The notes beneath the pieces are model-generated. The model saw only the letters and a program-made list of their open reading frames with translations, was not told the origin of the DNA and did not search any database. Both the position numbers and the translations under genes were made by a program. Of a stretch of DNA of 7,377 nt, positions 1-5,252 are shown one piece after another (positions within the stretch are counted from its first letter, which is position 1; each line of letters begins with the position of its first letter). Source of the stretch: Vulcanimicrobiia bacterium (GTDB lineage Bacteria; Vulcanimicrobiota; Vulcanimicrobiia; Vulcanimicrobiales; Vulcanimicrobiaceae); NCBI GenBank assembly GCA_025451135.1, contig JANWKW010000043.1, forward strand, positions 1 to 7,377. The letters run 5' to 3'.

Positions 1-2
1 CC

Positions 3-575
3 CTGCGCGCGGCGCGGGCGGTCGCGACGCTCGCAATCCTCGACGTCGGGCTGCCCGGGATGGACGGGTTCGAGGTCGCGAGGACGCTCCGGCGCGACGG
101 GCACGACCTACCGATCATGATGCTGACCGCACGCTCCGATGAAGTGGACCGGGTCGTGGGCTTCGAGCTCGGCGCCGACGACTACGTCACCAAGCCGTTC
201 TCGCCGCACGAAGTCGTCGCGCGCGTCAAGGCGATCCTGCGGCGGATGCGTCGCGGCGCGTCCGAACCGGCGGCCCATCTGATCTTCGATCGCGTTGAGA
301 TCCTGGAAGCCGCGCGCGAGGTGCGGGTCGATGGAGTGCCGGTGCGGCTCAAGCCGCGTGAGTTCGCCCTGCTGCTCGAGCTCGGCCGCAATCCGGGCAT
401 CGCGCTTTCGCGCGAACGACTGCTCGAACGGGTCTGGGGCTACGGCTTCATCGGCGATCCGCGCACGGTCGACGTACACGTGCACCGGCTGCGTCTCAAG
501 ATCGAAGAGGCGTTCGGCGTGCCGCCGCTGGTGACGACCATCCACGGCTTCGGATACAAACTTGTCGAGCCGTAG
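3..575 (+). CDS. OmpR/PhoB-family response regulator, 5' end outside window
   Basis: Cytoplasmic DNA-binding response regulator, phosphorylated by a partner kinase and acting on transcription. The reading frame is open from base 3; about 37 N-terminal residues are missing, judged from the usual position of the phosphoacceptor. That Asp is at 42-44 in the context ILDVGLPGMDGFEV. The conserved Thr follows in IMMLTARSD and the conserved Lys is at 192-194 in YVTKPFSPHEV, so the receiver core is intact where visible. After a linker comes a winged-helix effector domain (about 290-572) with LKPREFALLLELGRNPG, the recognition-helix region DPRTVDVHVHRLRLKIE and the wing ending in TTIHGFGYKL. It overlaps the downstream histidine kinase by 14 nt, so the two are very probably a cognate, co-translated pair. 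Target genes cannot be read from the sequence. The family call is secure; the specific subfamily is not. Confidence 0.95.
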   Translation: MRAARAVATLAILDVGLPGMDGFEVARTLRRDGHDLPIMMLTARSDEVDRVVGFELGADDYVTKPFSPHEVVARVKAILRRMRRGASEPAAHLIFDRVEILEAAREVRVDGVPVRLKPREFALLLELGRNPGIALSRERLLERVWGYGFIGDPRTVDVHVHRLRLKIEEAFGVPPLVTTIHGFGYKLVEP

Positions 576-1647
576 GGCGTTGCCGCCGCTGACCGACCTC
601 GAACGTACGCTCCGCTCGTGCGGCGAGCGTTCCGCGGCGATCCTGGCCGTCCGTCTCCCGCAGTTCGCGGAGATCGCGTGGCAGAGGGGCAAGGCGGTGG
701 CGCGCGCGCTCGAGCGCCGCACCGCGAGCGCGTTCGCACGTTCGGCGGCGCTCTCGCTGCGAGGCGACGATCGGCTGGCGCACGATTCGGGCTCGGACGT
801 CTTCGCGGTCGCGATTCTGGGCGCACCGCGCGAGGCGCGAGCGCTGGCGCCGCTCGATGCGCGCGCGGCGCTGGAACGGATCGCCGAAGCGATCGCCGGC
901 GCCACCGGCCTTCGAGCCGAAGCCGGCTGGTCGCTGGTGCGTACGCCGGTCGCGCGGCTCGATCGCGAACTCGCGACGGCGCTCGAACGGGGGGCGCGCG
1001 AGCGGGAACGTTACGAGTTCTTCGCCGCCGTCGGGCACGAACTGCGCACGCCGCTCACCTCGATCCGCGGCTATCTCGAGACGCTCCAAGACCACGGGTT
1101 GGACGAACCGACGCGTGCGCGATTCTTGGAGACCGCCCACCGGGAGGCGCTCCGGCTGGGCCGGCTGGTCGACGGGATGCTGGATTTCTCGATGCTCGAC
1201 CTCTCGGGCGAGACGTTCGAGCCGGCGTCGTGCGACCTGGCCGAGCAGGTGGCGACCGCTTGCGATGCGCTCGGTCCGCAGGCGCGCCAACGCGGCATCA
1301 GCTTCGAACGACCGCGCTCCCTGCCCGTCCGCGTCGGCCTGGGAGCCGATTCGTGCACGCAAGCGCTGCTCAACGTGCTCGACAACGCGGTCAAATATGG
1401 ACGCGAGGGCGGGCGGATCCGGATCGGCTGGAACGTCCGCTTGCCGTACGCCTGCATCCGTGTCGACGACGACGGACCCGGCATCGGCGCGCCCCGGCGC
1501 CCGGGCCGCGGTATCGGGTTGACCATCGTCCGGACGATCGTCGAACGCGCCGGCGGCGATATCCGCGCCGCGCGCTCGCCGCTCGGCGGCGCGCGCTTCG
1601 TGCAGCGCGTCCCCGTGCGGGCGGAATCCGGAGCGCGCGCGTCGTAG
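562..1647 (+). CDS. Soluble histidine kinase with degenerate GGDEF-like N-terminus and very short ATP lid
   Basis: Sensor kinase expected to phosphorylate the overlapping response regulator. The start is TTG at 562 (GGAT at 552-555, 6 nt upstream); TTG 580 is an alternative. There is no signal peptide or membrane segment, so it should be cytoplasmic. Residues about 22-145 resemble a decayed GGDEF domain: AILAVRLPQF sits where DxDxFK is expected and GSDVF (77-81) where GGDEF is expected, with the metal and catalytic acids lost. A helix leads into the HisKA domain with H159 in VGHELRTPL. The HATPase domain has an N box (LLNVLDNAVKYG, N275), a D box (DDDGPGIG, 302-309) and a G2 box (GRGIGL, 315-320). 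Only five residues lie between GPGIG and GRGIG, so the F box and most of the ATP lid are absent. It may therefore be a weak kinase or mainly a phosphatase; that is inference. Confidence 0.93.
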   Translation: MSSRRALPPLTDLERTLRSCGERSAAILAVRLPQFAEIAWQRGKAVARALERRTASAFARSAALSLRGDDRLAHDSGSDVFAVAILGAPREARALAPLDARAALERIAEAIAGATGLRAEAGWSLVRTPVARLDRELATALERGARERERYEFFAAVGHELRTPLTSIRGYLETLQDHGLDEPTRARFLETAHREALRLGRLVDGMLDFSMLDLSGETFEPASCDLAEQVATACDALGPQARQRGISFERPRSLPVRVGLGADSCTQALLNVLDNAVKYGREGGRIRIGWNVRLPYACIRVDDDGPGIGAPRRPGRGIGLTIVRTIVERAGGDIRAARSPLGGARFVQRVPVRAESGARAS

Positions 1648-1654
1648 AGAGAGG
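1647..1654 (+). promoter_or_regulatory. Shine-Dalgarno site deciding the start of the 107-aa protein
   Basis: The purine-rich run GAGAGAGG begins on the last base of the kinase stop codon. It lies 9 nt before ATG 1664 but only 3 nt before the in-frame GTG at 1658, so it favours ATG 1664 as the start of the next gene. Its overlap with the stop codon suggests translational coupling to the kinase. Confidence 0.6.
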
Positions 1655-1663
1655 TCCGTGACC

Positions 1664-1987
1664 ATGTCGCGGATCAGGTTCGCACATCCCACCGAAGCCG
1701 GCCTCGCCCGGCTGTTGGACTTCTATCGGATCCGATGGGAGTACGAGCCCCGGCGCTTTCCGATCGCGTGGAGCGGTCGAGGTGTGCCGATCGAGTACTT
1801 CACACCTGATTTTTATCTTCCAGAGTACGATACCTATATAGAGATGACGGTCGTGAAGCCGAAGCTCCAGACGCGCAAGAATCGTAAGATGCGGCTCTTG
1901 CGCGAAGCGCATCCAGGGGTCGACGTCCGGCTGTTCACGCGGCGCGACGTCGAACGACTCTTCTCTCGAATGGAGCAGGCATCGTGA
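1664..1987 (+). CDS. Small PD-(D/E)xK-nuclease-like protein coupled to HPRT-like gene
   Basis: Small soluble protein (107 aa from ATG 1664; 109 aa from GTG 1658) of no established function. The motif layout resembles a compact PD-(D/E)xK nuclease fold: an N-terminal helix (EAGLARLLDFYRIRWEYEP), then TPDFYLPEYDTYIEMTVVK, in which D49 and E60 could be metal ligands, then a basic helix (TRKNRKMRLLREAHP) and a strand VDVRLF before a final helix. The usual ExK lysine is Thr here (EMT), and K65 lies three residues further on. From memory, related small proteins with an E-x-T core occur beside or joined to HPRT in other high-GC bacteria, but I cannot verify that here. The stop codon overlaps the next gene's GTG by 4 nt (GTGA at 1984-1987), so the two are translated together. 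The stretch at about 1801-1845 is noticeably AT-richer, with codons such as ATA, TTT and CTT. Nuclease activity is not shown. Confidence 0.8.
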   Translation: MSRIRFAHPTEAGLARLLDFYRIRWEYEPRRFPIAWSGRGVPIEYFTPDFYLPEYDTYIEMTVVKPKLQTRKNRKMRLLREAHPGVDVRLFTRRDVERLFSRMEQAS

Positions 1988-2496
1988 TCGGCGACGTGAT
2001 TTTCGACGAGGCCGCGATCGCGGCCCGGGTCGCCGAGCTCGGGGCCGAGATTTCGCGCGACTATCGGGGTAAGGTCCCGATGGTGATCGGCATCCTAAGC
2101 GCTGCGGCCGTCTTCCTGGCCGACCTGACCCGGGCGATCGAGATCCCCTCGGAGTTCGACATGCTCGCCGTCACCAAGTACAGCGACAGCGAAGGCATCC
2201 GCTTCGAGAAGGATACGACGCACTCGGTCGACGGTCGTCACGTGATCGTCGTCGACGACACCATCGATACCGGCATGACCCTGCAGTACGTGCTCAAGTC
2301 GCTGCAGGCGCGCAATCCGGCGTCGCTCGCGGTCTGCACCCTGCTCGATCGCCCCAAGCGCCGGATCGCCTCGATCGACGTGAAATATCGCGGGTTCGAG
2401 ATCCCGGACGTCTACGTGGTCGGCTACGGCCTGGACTACAAGGGCCGCTATCGCGAACTTCCCGCCCTCTACGCCCACGGGGCCTGGCCTGCGTAG
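1984..2496 (+). CDS. hpt: Hypoxanthine(-guanine) phosphoribosyltransferase-like protein
   Basis: Cytoplasmic type I phosphoribosyltransferase. The family makes IMP or GMP from hypoxanthine or guanine plus PRPP in purine salvage. The 170-aa length fits bacterial HPRTs. The PRPP loop is VIVVDDTIDTGMTL (87-100), with D95 as the expected catalytic-base position. The purine-site end of the fold is FEIPDVYVVGYGLDYKGRYRELP (split here as FEIPDVYVVGYG, 138-149, and LDYKGRYRELP, 150-160). Three conserved positions differ from the usual family: the LKG pyrophosphate loop is LSA (38-40), the LLDKP lysine that contacts the purine O6 is R123 in LLDRP, and the usual ED of the PRPP motif is DD (91-92). GTG 1984 is the start, with GGAG at 1972-1975 8 nt upstream and a 4-nt overlap with the preceding gene. 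The fold assignment is firm; the preferred base (hypoxanthine, guanine, xanthine or other) is uncertain. Confidence 0.9.
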   Translation: MIGDVIFDEAAIAARVAELGAEISRDYRGKVPMVIGILSAAAVFLADLTRAIEIPSEFDMLAVTKYSDSEGIRFEKDTTHSVDGRHVIVVDDTIDTGMTLQYVLKSLQARNPASLAVCTLLDRPKRRIASIDVKYRGFEIPDVYVVGYGLDYKGRYRELPALYAHGAWPA

Positions 2497-2572
2497 GTCG
2501 GCGGGCCGCGGCCTGCTCGCCGCCGTTCTGATCGCCGCGTTCGCGTTCTCGGCGACCGGGCCGGCGCGCGCC
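2489..2572 (+). other. Predicted Sec signal peptide of the GH125 protein
   Basis: Codons 1-28 from CTG 2489 read as a basic n-region (LRRSAGRG), a hydrophobic core of about 12 residues and a c-region ending ATGPARA, with likely cleavage before IDLQ. There is a paired Arg but no following F-L-K pattern, so Sec export is more likely than Tat. The stretch is not preceded by any conventional start codon. Confidence 0.75.
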
Positions 2573-3808
2573 ATCGACCTGCAATCCATCACCCAAGCGG
2601 CCGCCGACTACCACAGCTCCAACGACAAGCTCCAGGCGATGTTCCGGGCCGCCCTGCTCGACACGACCAAGCTGGCCGAATTCGAACCGGACGGCACCGC
2701 CTACGTCAAGACCGGCGACATCCCGGCCGAATGGCTGCGGGACGCGAGCGCCCAAGTGCGCCCGTACCTGTACTACGCCAAGAGCGATCCGGACGTGCGC
2801 AAGCTGCTGCGCGCGATCATCGCGCGCGAGGCCAAGTACGTCCAGGTCGATCCGTACGCCAATGCCTTCACGCTCGACTATCGCGTCTGGGAGCAGAAGT
2901 TCGAGCTGGACTCGCTCGCCTATCCGGTGACGCTCGCGTGGAGCTACTGGAAGGCGACCGGCGATACGTCGCTGTTCACGCCGGACTTCGCGAACGCGCT
3001 CGACAAGATCCTCGACACCATGCAGCGCGAGCAGGACCATCCGAAGAACTCGCGCTACACGCATAAGGAGATGGCCGTCAACGGCGTCGGTCGTCCGGTC
3101 GGCTACACGGGCATGATCTGGACGGGTTTCCGCCCGTCCGACGACGCCTGCTATTACAACTTCCTGATCCCCTCCGAGATGATGGCGGTGGTCGCGCTCG
3201 GCGATATGTCCGAGATCCAGCGCGCGGTCTACCACAACGTGATCAAAGCCCACGCGGCCAAGACGCTGCGCGACGAGGTCCAGCGCGGGATCCAGACCTA
3301 CGGTCTGGTGATGGTGCCGAAGTACGGCAACATCTACGCCTACGAGGTCGACGGGCTCGGCCACGCGATCCTCACCGACGACGCCAACATCCCGAGCCTG
3401 CTCTCTGCGCCGTACCTGGGCTACACCACGACCGACGACAAGTACTACCAGAACACGCGGGCGTTCTTGCTCTCGCAGGACAACCCGTCGTACTACACCG
3501 GCTCGATCGCGCGCGGCATCGGGAGCTATCACACGCCCGACCGCTGGGTCTGGCCCCTCGCGCTGATCGTGCAGGGCATGACCGCGACCGCCGCGACCGA
3601 GAAGCAAGACGTCCTCGCCCAGCTGATCAACAGCGATCCGGGCGACCATCTGCTGCACGAGTCGTTCGACCCGAACGACCCCAAGAAATTCACCCGCCAG
3701 GATTTCGGCTGGCCCAACGCCCTGTTCTCGGAGTTCGTCCTCACGATGAACGGGACCGCATCGATCCCGATGGGCAACACCGACGACCTCGAATTCCGCT
3801 CGGAGTAG
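2489..3808 (+). CDS. Secreted GH125 exo-alpha-mannosidase, probable CTG start
   Basis: Glycoside hydrolase family 125 members are metal-independent exo-alpha-1,6-mannosidases acting on mannan or N-glycan ends. Hallmarks are TGDIPAEWLRDASAQVRPY near residue 75, RPSDDACYYNFLIPSEMMAV near 216 and DDANIPSLLSAPYLGY at 297-312. Counting from the chosen start, D218/D219 and E391 (in HESF) fall where I recall the catalytic acid and base of characterised members. The only ATG start available is 2639, but the frame is open upstream to a TGA at 2381 and encodes a convincing signal peptide: RRSAGRG, a hydrophobic stretch LLAAVLIAAFAF, and ARA before IDLQ. No ATG, GTG or TTG lies in that stretch, so CTG 2489 is the best start. 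It overlaps the hpt stop by 8 nt and has a weak GGGG (2479-2482) upstream. This gives 439 aa, a normal family length. Starting at 2639 would remove the signal peptide and the first helix. Confidence 0.92.
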   Translation: MRRSAGRGLLAAVLIAAFAFSATGPARAIDLQSITQAAADYHSSNDKLQAMFRAALLDTTKLAEFEPDGTAYVKTGDIPAEWLRDASAQVRPYLYYAKSDPDVRKLLRAIIAREAKYVQVDPYANAFTLDYRVWEQKFELDSLAYPVTLAWSYWKATGDTSLFTPDFANALDKILDTMQREQDHPKNSRYTHKEMAVNGVGRPVGYTGMIWTGFRPSDDACYYNFLIPSEMMAVVALGDMSEIQRAVYHNVIKAHAAKTLRDEVQRGIQTYGLVMVPKYGNIYAYEVDGLGHAILTDDANIPSLLSAPYLGYTTTDDKYYQNTRAFLLSQDNPSYYTGSIARGIGSYHTPDRWVWPLALIVQGMTATAATEKQDVLAQLINSDPGDHLLHESFDPNDPKKFTRQDFGWPNALFSEFVLTMNGTASIPMGNTDDLEFRSE

Positions 3809-3820
3809 CCGCTCCATCAC

Positions 3821-5068
3821 ATGAACACCGCCGATATCATCGTTGGGATCCAGTGGGGGGACGAGGGCAAGGGCCGGATCGTCGACCTGTACGCCGCCGA
3901 CTACGACGTCGTCGCGCGCTTCGGCGGCGGCGATAACGCCGGGCACTCGATCGTGGTCGGCGATACCAAGCTGGCCTTGCGGATCGTGCCGTCGGGTGTG
4001 CTCCAGCCGCACGCGGAGCTGTTCATCGGCGGCGGCACGGTCGTCAGCCTCGAGGGATTGCTCGGCGAACTCGATGGGCTCGCGGCGCGCGGCATCGACG
4101 TCTCGCGGATCCGGGTCTCGGATCGCGCGCACGTCGTGCTGCCGTATCACGGCGCGACCGACCGGGCCAACGAGGTCGCGCGCGGCGCGGCGGCGATCGG
4201 CACGACCGGCCGCGGCATCGGCCCGGCCTACGTCGACAAGGTGGCGCGCACCGGCATCACTTTCGGCGACCTCGCGCACAAGGAGATCGTCGCGGATCGC
4301 ATCCGCTTCAACCTGCTGCGCAGCAAGGCCGCCGGCATCGACCTGCCGTCGGAAGAAGAAGTCATCGGCACCGCGCTGGAGCTCGCCGAGCGCGTCCGTC
4401 CGCACGTGGTCGACGGCGTCGAGTACATCCACGCCGCCCTCGAGGGAGGCAAGCGCGTCCTGATCGAGGGTGCGCAGGGCACGCTGCTCGACGTCGGCTT
4501 CGGGACGTATCCGTACGTCACGTCGTCGCACACGGTCGCGGGCGGCGCCTGCACCGGTCTAGGTATCGGCCCTGGAGCGATCGGCCGGGTGATCGGCATC
4601 GTGAAGGCCTACTGCACGCGGGTCGGCGCCGGACCCTTCCCCTCGGAACTGCACGACCAGACCGGCGAGCGCTTGCGCGCGGCGGGTGCCGAGTTCGGCA
4701 CGGTCACCGGCCGGCCGCGTCGGTGCGGCTGGTTCGACGCTGTGGCCGGCCGCTACGCGGTTCGCGTCAACGGCCTGACGTCGGTCGCCATCACCAAGCT
4801 CGACGTGCTCTCCGGCTTCGAACGCATCGGCATCGTCACCGGCTACCGGAGCGGCGGCCGCCCGGCCGGCTTCGGAGCGGCCGGCGACCCCGACCTTACG
4901 GTCGAGATCGAGGAGATGCCGGGCTGGAGCGAGCCCATCCACGACGTTCGTCGCATCGCCGACCTCCCGGCGGCCGCGCGCGCATATGTGGCGCGCGTCG
5001 GAGAGCTGCTGGGGGTCCCGGTCGACCTGGTCTCCGTCGGCCCCGAGCGCGCGCAGCTCGCCCGCTAG
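3821..5068 (+). CDS. purA: Adenylosuccinate synthetase
   Basis: Cytoplasmic enzyme joining IMP and aspartate with GTP to give adenylosuccinate, the first committed step from IMP to AMP. Diagnostic segments are IQWGDEGKGRIVDLYA (D14 as the catalytic Asp), FGGGDNAGHSIV (H42), GTTGRGIGPAYVDKVAR, EGAQGTLLDVGFGTYPYVTS, KAYCTRVGAGPFPSEL, TGRPRRCGWFDAVA and TKLDVLSGF, in the normal order through to SVGPERAQLAR. At 415 aa it is slightly shorter than the roughly 430 aa of the Escherichia coli enzyme. Two invariant-looking residues differ conservatively: GKGK is GKGR (R19) and AGHT is AGHS (S43). ATG 3821 lies 12 nt after the mannosidase stop; the only purine-rich site (GGAG, 3802-3805) is about 15 nt away, so initiation may depend on coupling. 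Next to an HPRT-like gene it suggests a purine salvage/AMP cluster. Confidence 0.98.
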   Translation: MNTADIIVGIQWGDEGKGRIVDLYAADYDVVARFGGGDNAGHSIVVGDTKLALRIVPSGVLQPHAELFIGGGTVVSLEGLLGELDGLAARGIDVSRIRVSDRAHVVLPYHGATDRANEVARGAAAIGTTGRGIGPAYVDKVARTGITFGDLAHKEIVADRIRFNLLRSKAAGIDLPSEEEVIGTALELAERVRPHVVDGVEYIHAALEGGKRVLIEGAQGTLLDVGFGTYPYVTSSHTVAGGACTGLGIGPGAIGRVIGIVKAYCTRVGAGPFPSELHDQTGERLRAAGAEFGTVTGRPRRCGWFDAVAGRYAVRVNGLTSVAITKLDVLSGFERIGIVTGYRSGGRPAGFGAAGDPDLTVEIEEMPGWSEPIHDVRRIADLPAAARAYVARVGELLGVPVDLVSVGPERAQLAR

Positions 5069-5084
5069 GCGTCTTGGCTTCGAG

Positions 5085-5108
5085 TAAAGATTTTCGGGCC
5101 GCCGTTAA
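5085..5108 (+). promoter_or_regulatory. Sigma-28-like promoter elements with short spacer (candidate)
   Basis: TAAAGATT at 5085-5092 and GCCGTTAA at 5101-5108 each match seven of eight bases of the flagellar sigma-28 elements (TAAAGTTT and GCCGATAA). The gap between them is 8 nt instead of about 11, which would weaken or invalidate the promoter. It lies in the locally AT-richer gap before fliF, where a promoter is expected, and transcription from here would include the whole structured leader. I see no better sigma-70 pair. Confidence 0.25.
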
Positions 5109-5122
5109 GCCTTGTGGATATC

Positions 5123-5182
5123 TTTCCGATACACCCCATAGTGGTCCGGACGACCCAGCGGCAAGAATGGGGCGTTCGGGGA
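5123..5182 (+). repeat. Long imperfect inverted repeat in the fliF leader
   Basis: Bases 5123-5139 can pair with 5167-5182. The inner arm is ACACCCCAT (5131-5139) with ATGGGGCGT (5167-5175), one A-C mismatch. After a bulged T5130 the outer arm is CCGA (5126-5129) with TCGG (5176-5179), extended by two G-U pairs and a T-A pair. The enclosed 27 nt contain a small GGTC/GACC hairpin (5143-5146 with 5152-5155). No T tract follows, so it is not a standard intrinsic terminator for purA. It looks more like a leader RNA structure or a regulator-binding palindrome. No known riboswitch class is recognised. Confidence 0.5.
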
Positions 5183-5187
5183 ATTGC

Positions 5188-5230
5188 TTCGCCGACAACG
5201 GATGAACGGCGAAACGAGCCAAGGTCGGCG
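5188..5230 (+). promoter_or_regulatory. Two mutually exclusive stems upstream of fliF
   Basis: TTCGCCG (5188-5194) pairs perfectly with CGGCGAA (5207-5213) around a 12-nt loop. CGCCGAC (5190-5196) also pairs perfectly with GTCGGCG (5224-5230). The two seven-base-pair stems share 5190-5194, so only one can form at a time. The distal arm ends 22 nt before the fliF GTG. The arrangement is compatible with a switching leader, but at this GC content short perfect stems also arise by chance. Confidence 0.35.
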
Positions 5231-5252
5231 GTTACGCATGGGATAGGTACGA

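Noticed and set aside
496..1692. A 398-codon minus-strand frame, and a 347-codon plus-strand frame (618-1661), over the kinase gene
   Set aside because: The kinase frame has all HisKA/HATPase boxes; the others are Arg/Ala-rich shadows.
2489..2520. Twin-arginine (Tat) signal on the mannosidase
   Set aside because: Two arginines occur, but the following residues (SAGRG) do not fit the x-F-L-K pattern, and the rest looks like a Sec signal.
2294..4531. A 745-codon open frame on the minus strand opposite hpt, the mannosidase and purA
   Set aside because: It lies antisense to three confidently identified genes, has an Arg/Asp/Val-rich repetitive composition and no recognisable motif. GC-rich third positions keep that frame open.
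5123..5182. Intrinsic terminator for purA
   Set aside because: The helix is long enough but is followed by AATTGCTTCG with no T tract, and its loop is large.
5141..5206. GGACGACC and a later ACGG resembling guanidine-II (mini-ykkC) loops
   Set aside because: The ACGA loop has only a two-pair stem and the second loop has no matching hairpin; fliF is not a guanidine-related gene.
5207..5242. Possible c-di-GMP-I (GEMM) riboswitch, from the GGTTACGCATGG end and nearby GCGAAACGAGCC
   Set aside because: The conserved GGGCAAACC and GACGCAAAGCC elements and the enclosing P1 stem are not found; resemblance is limited to a short 3' stretch.
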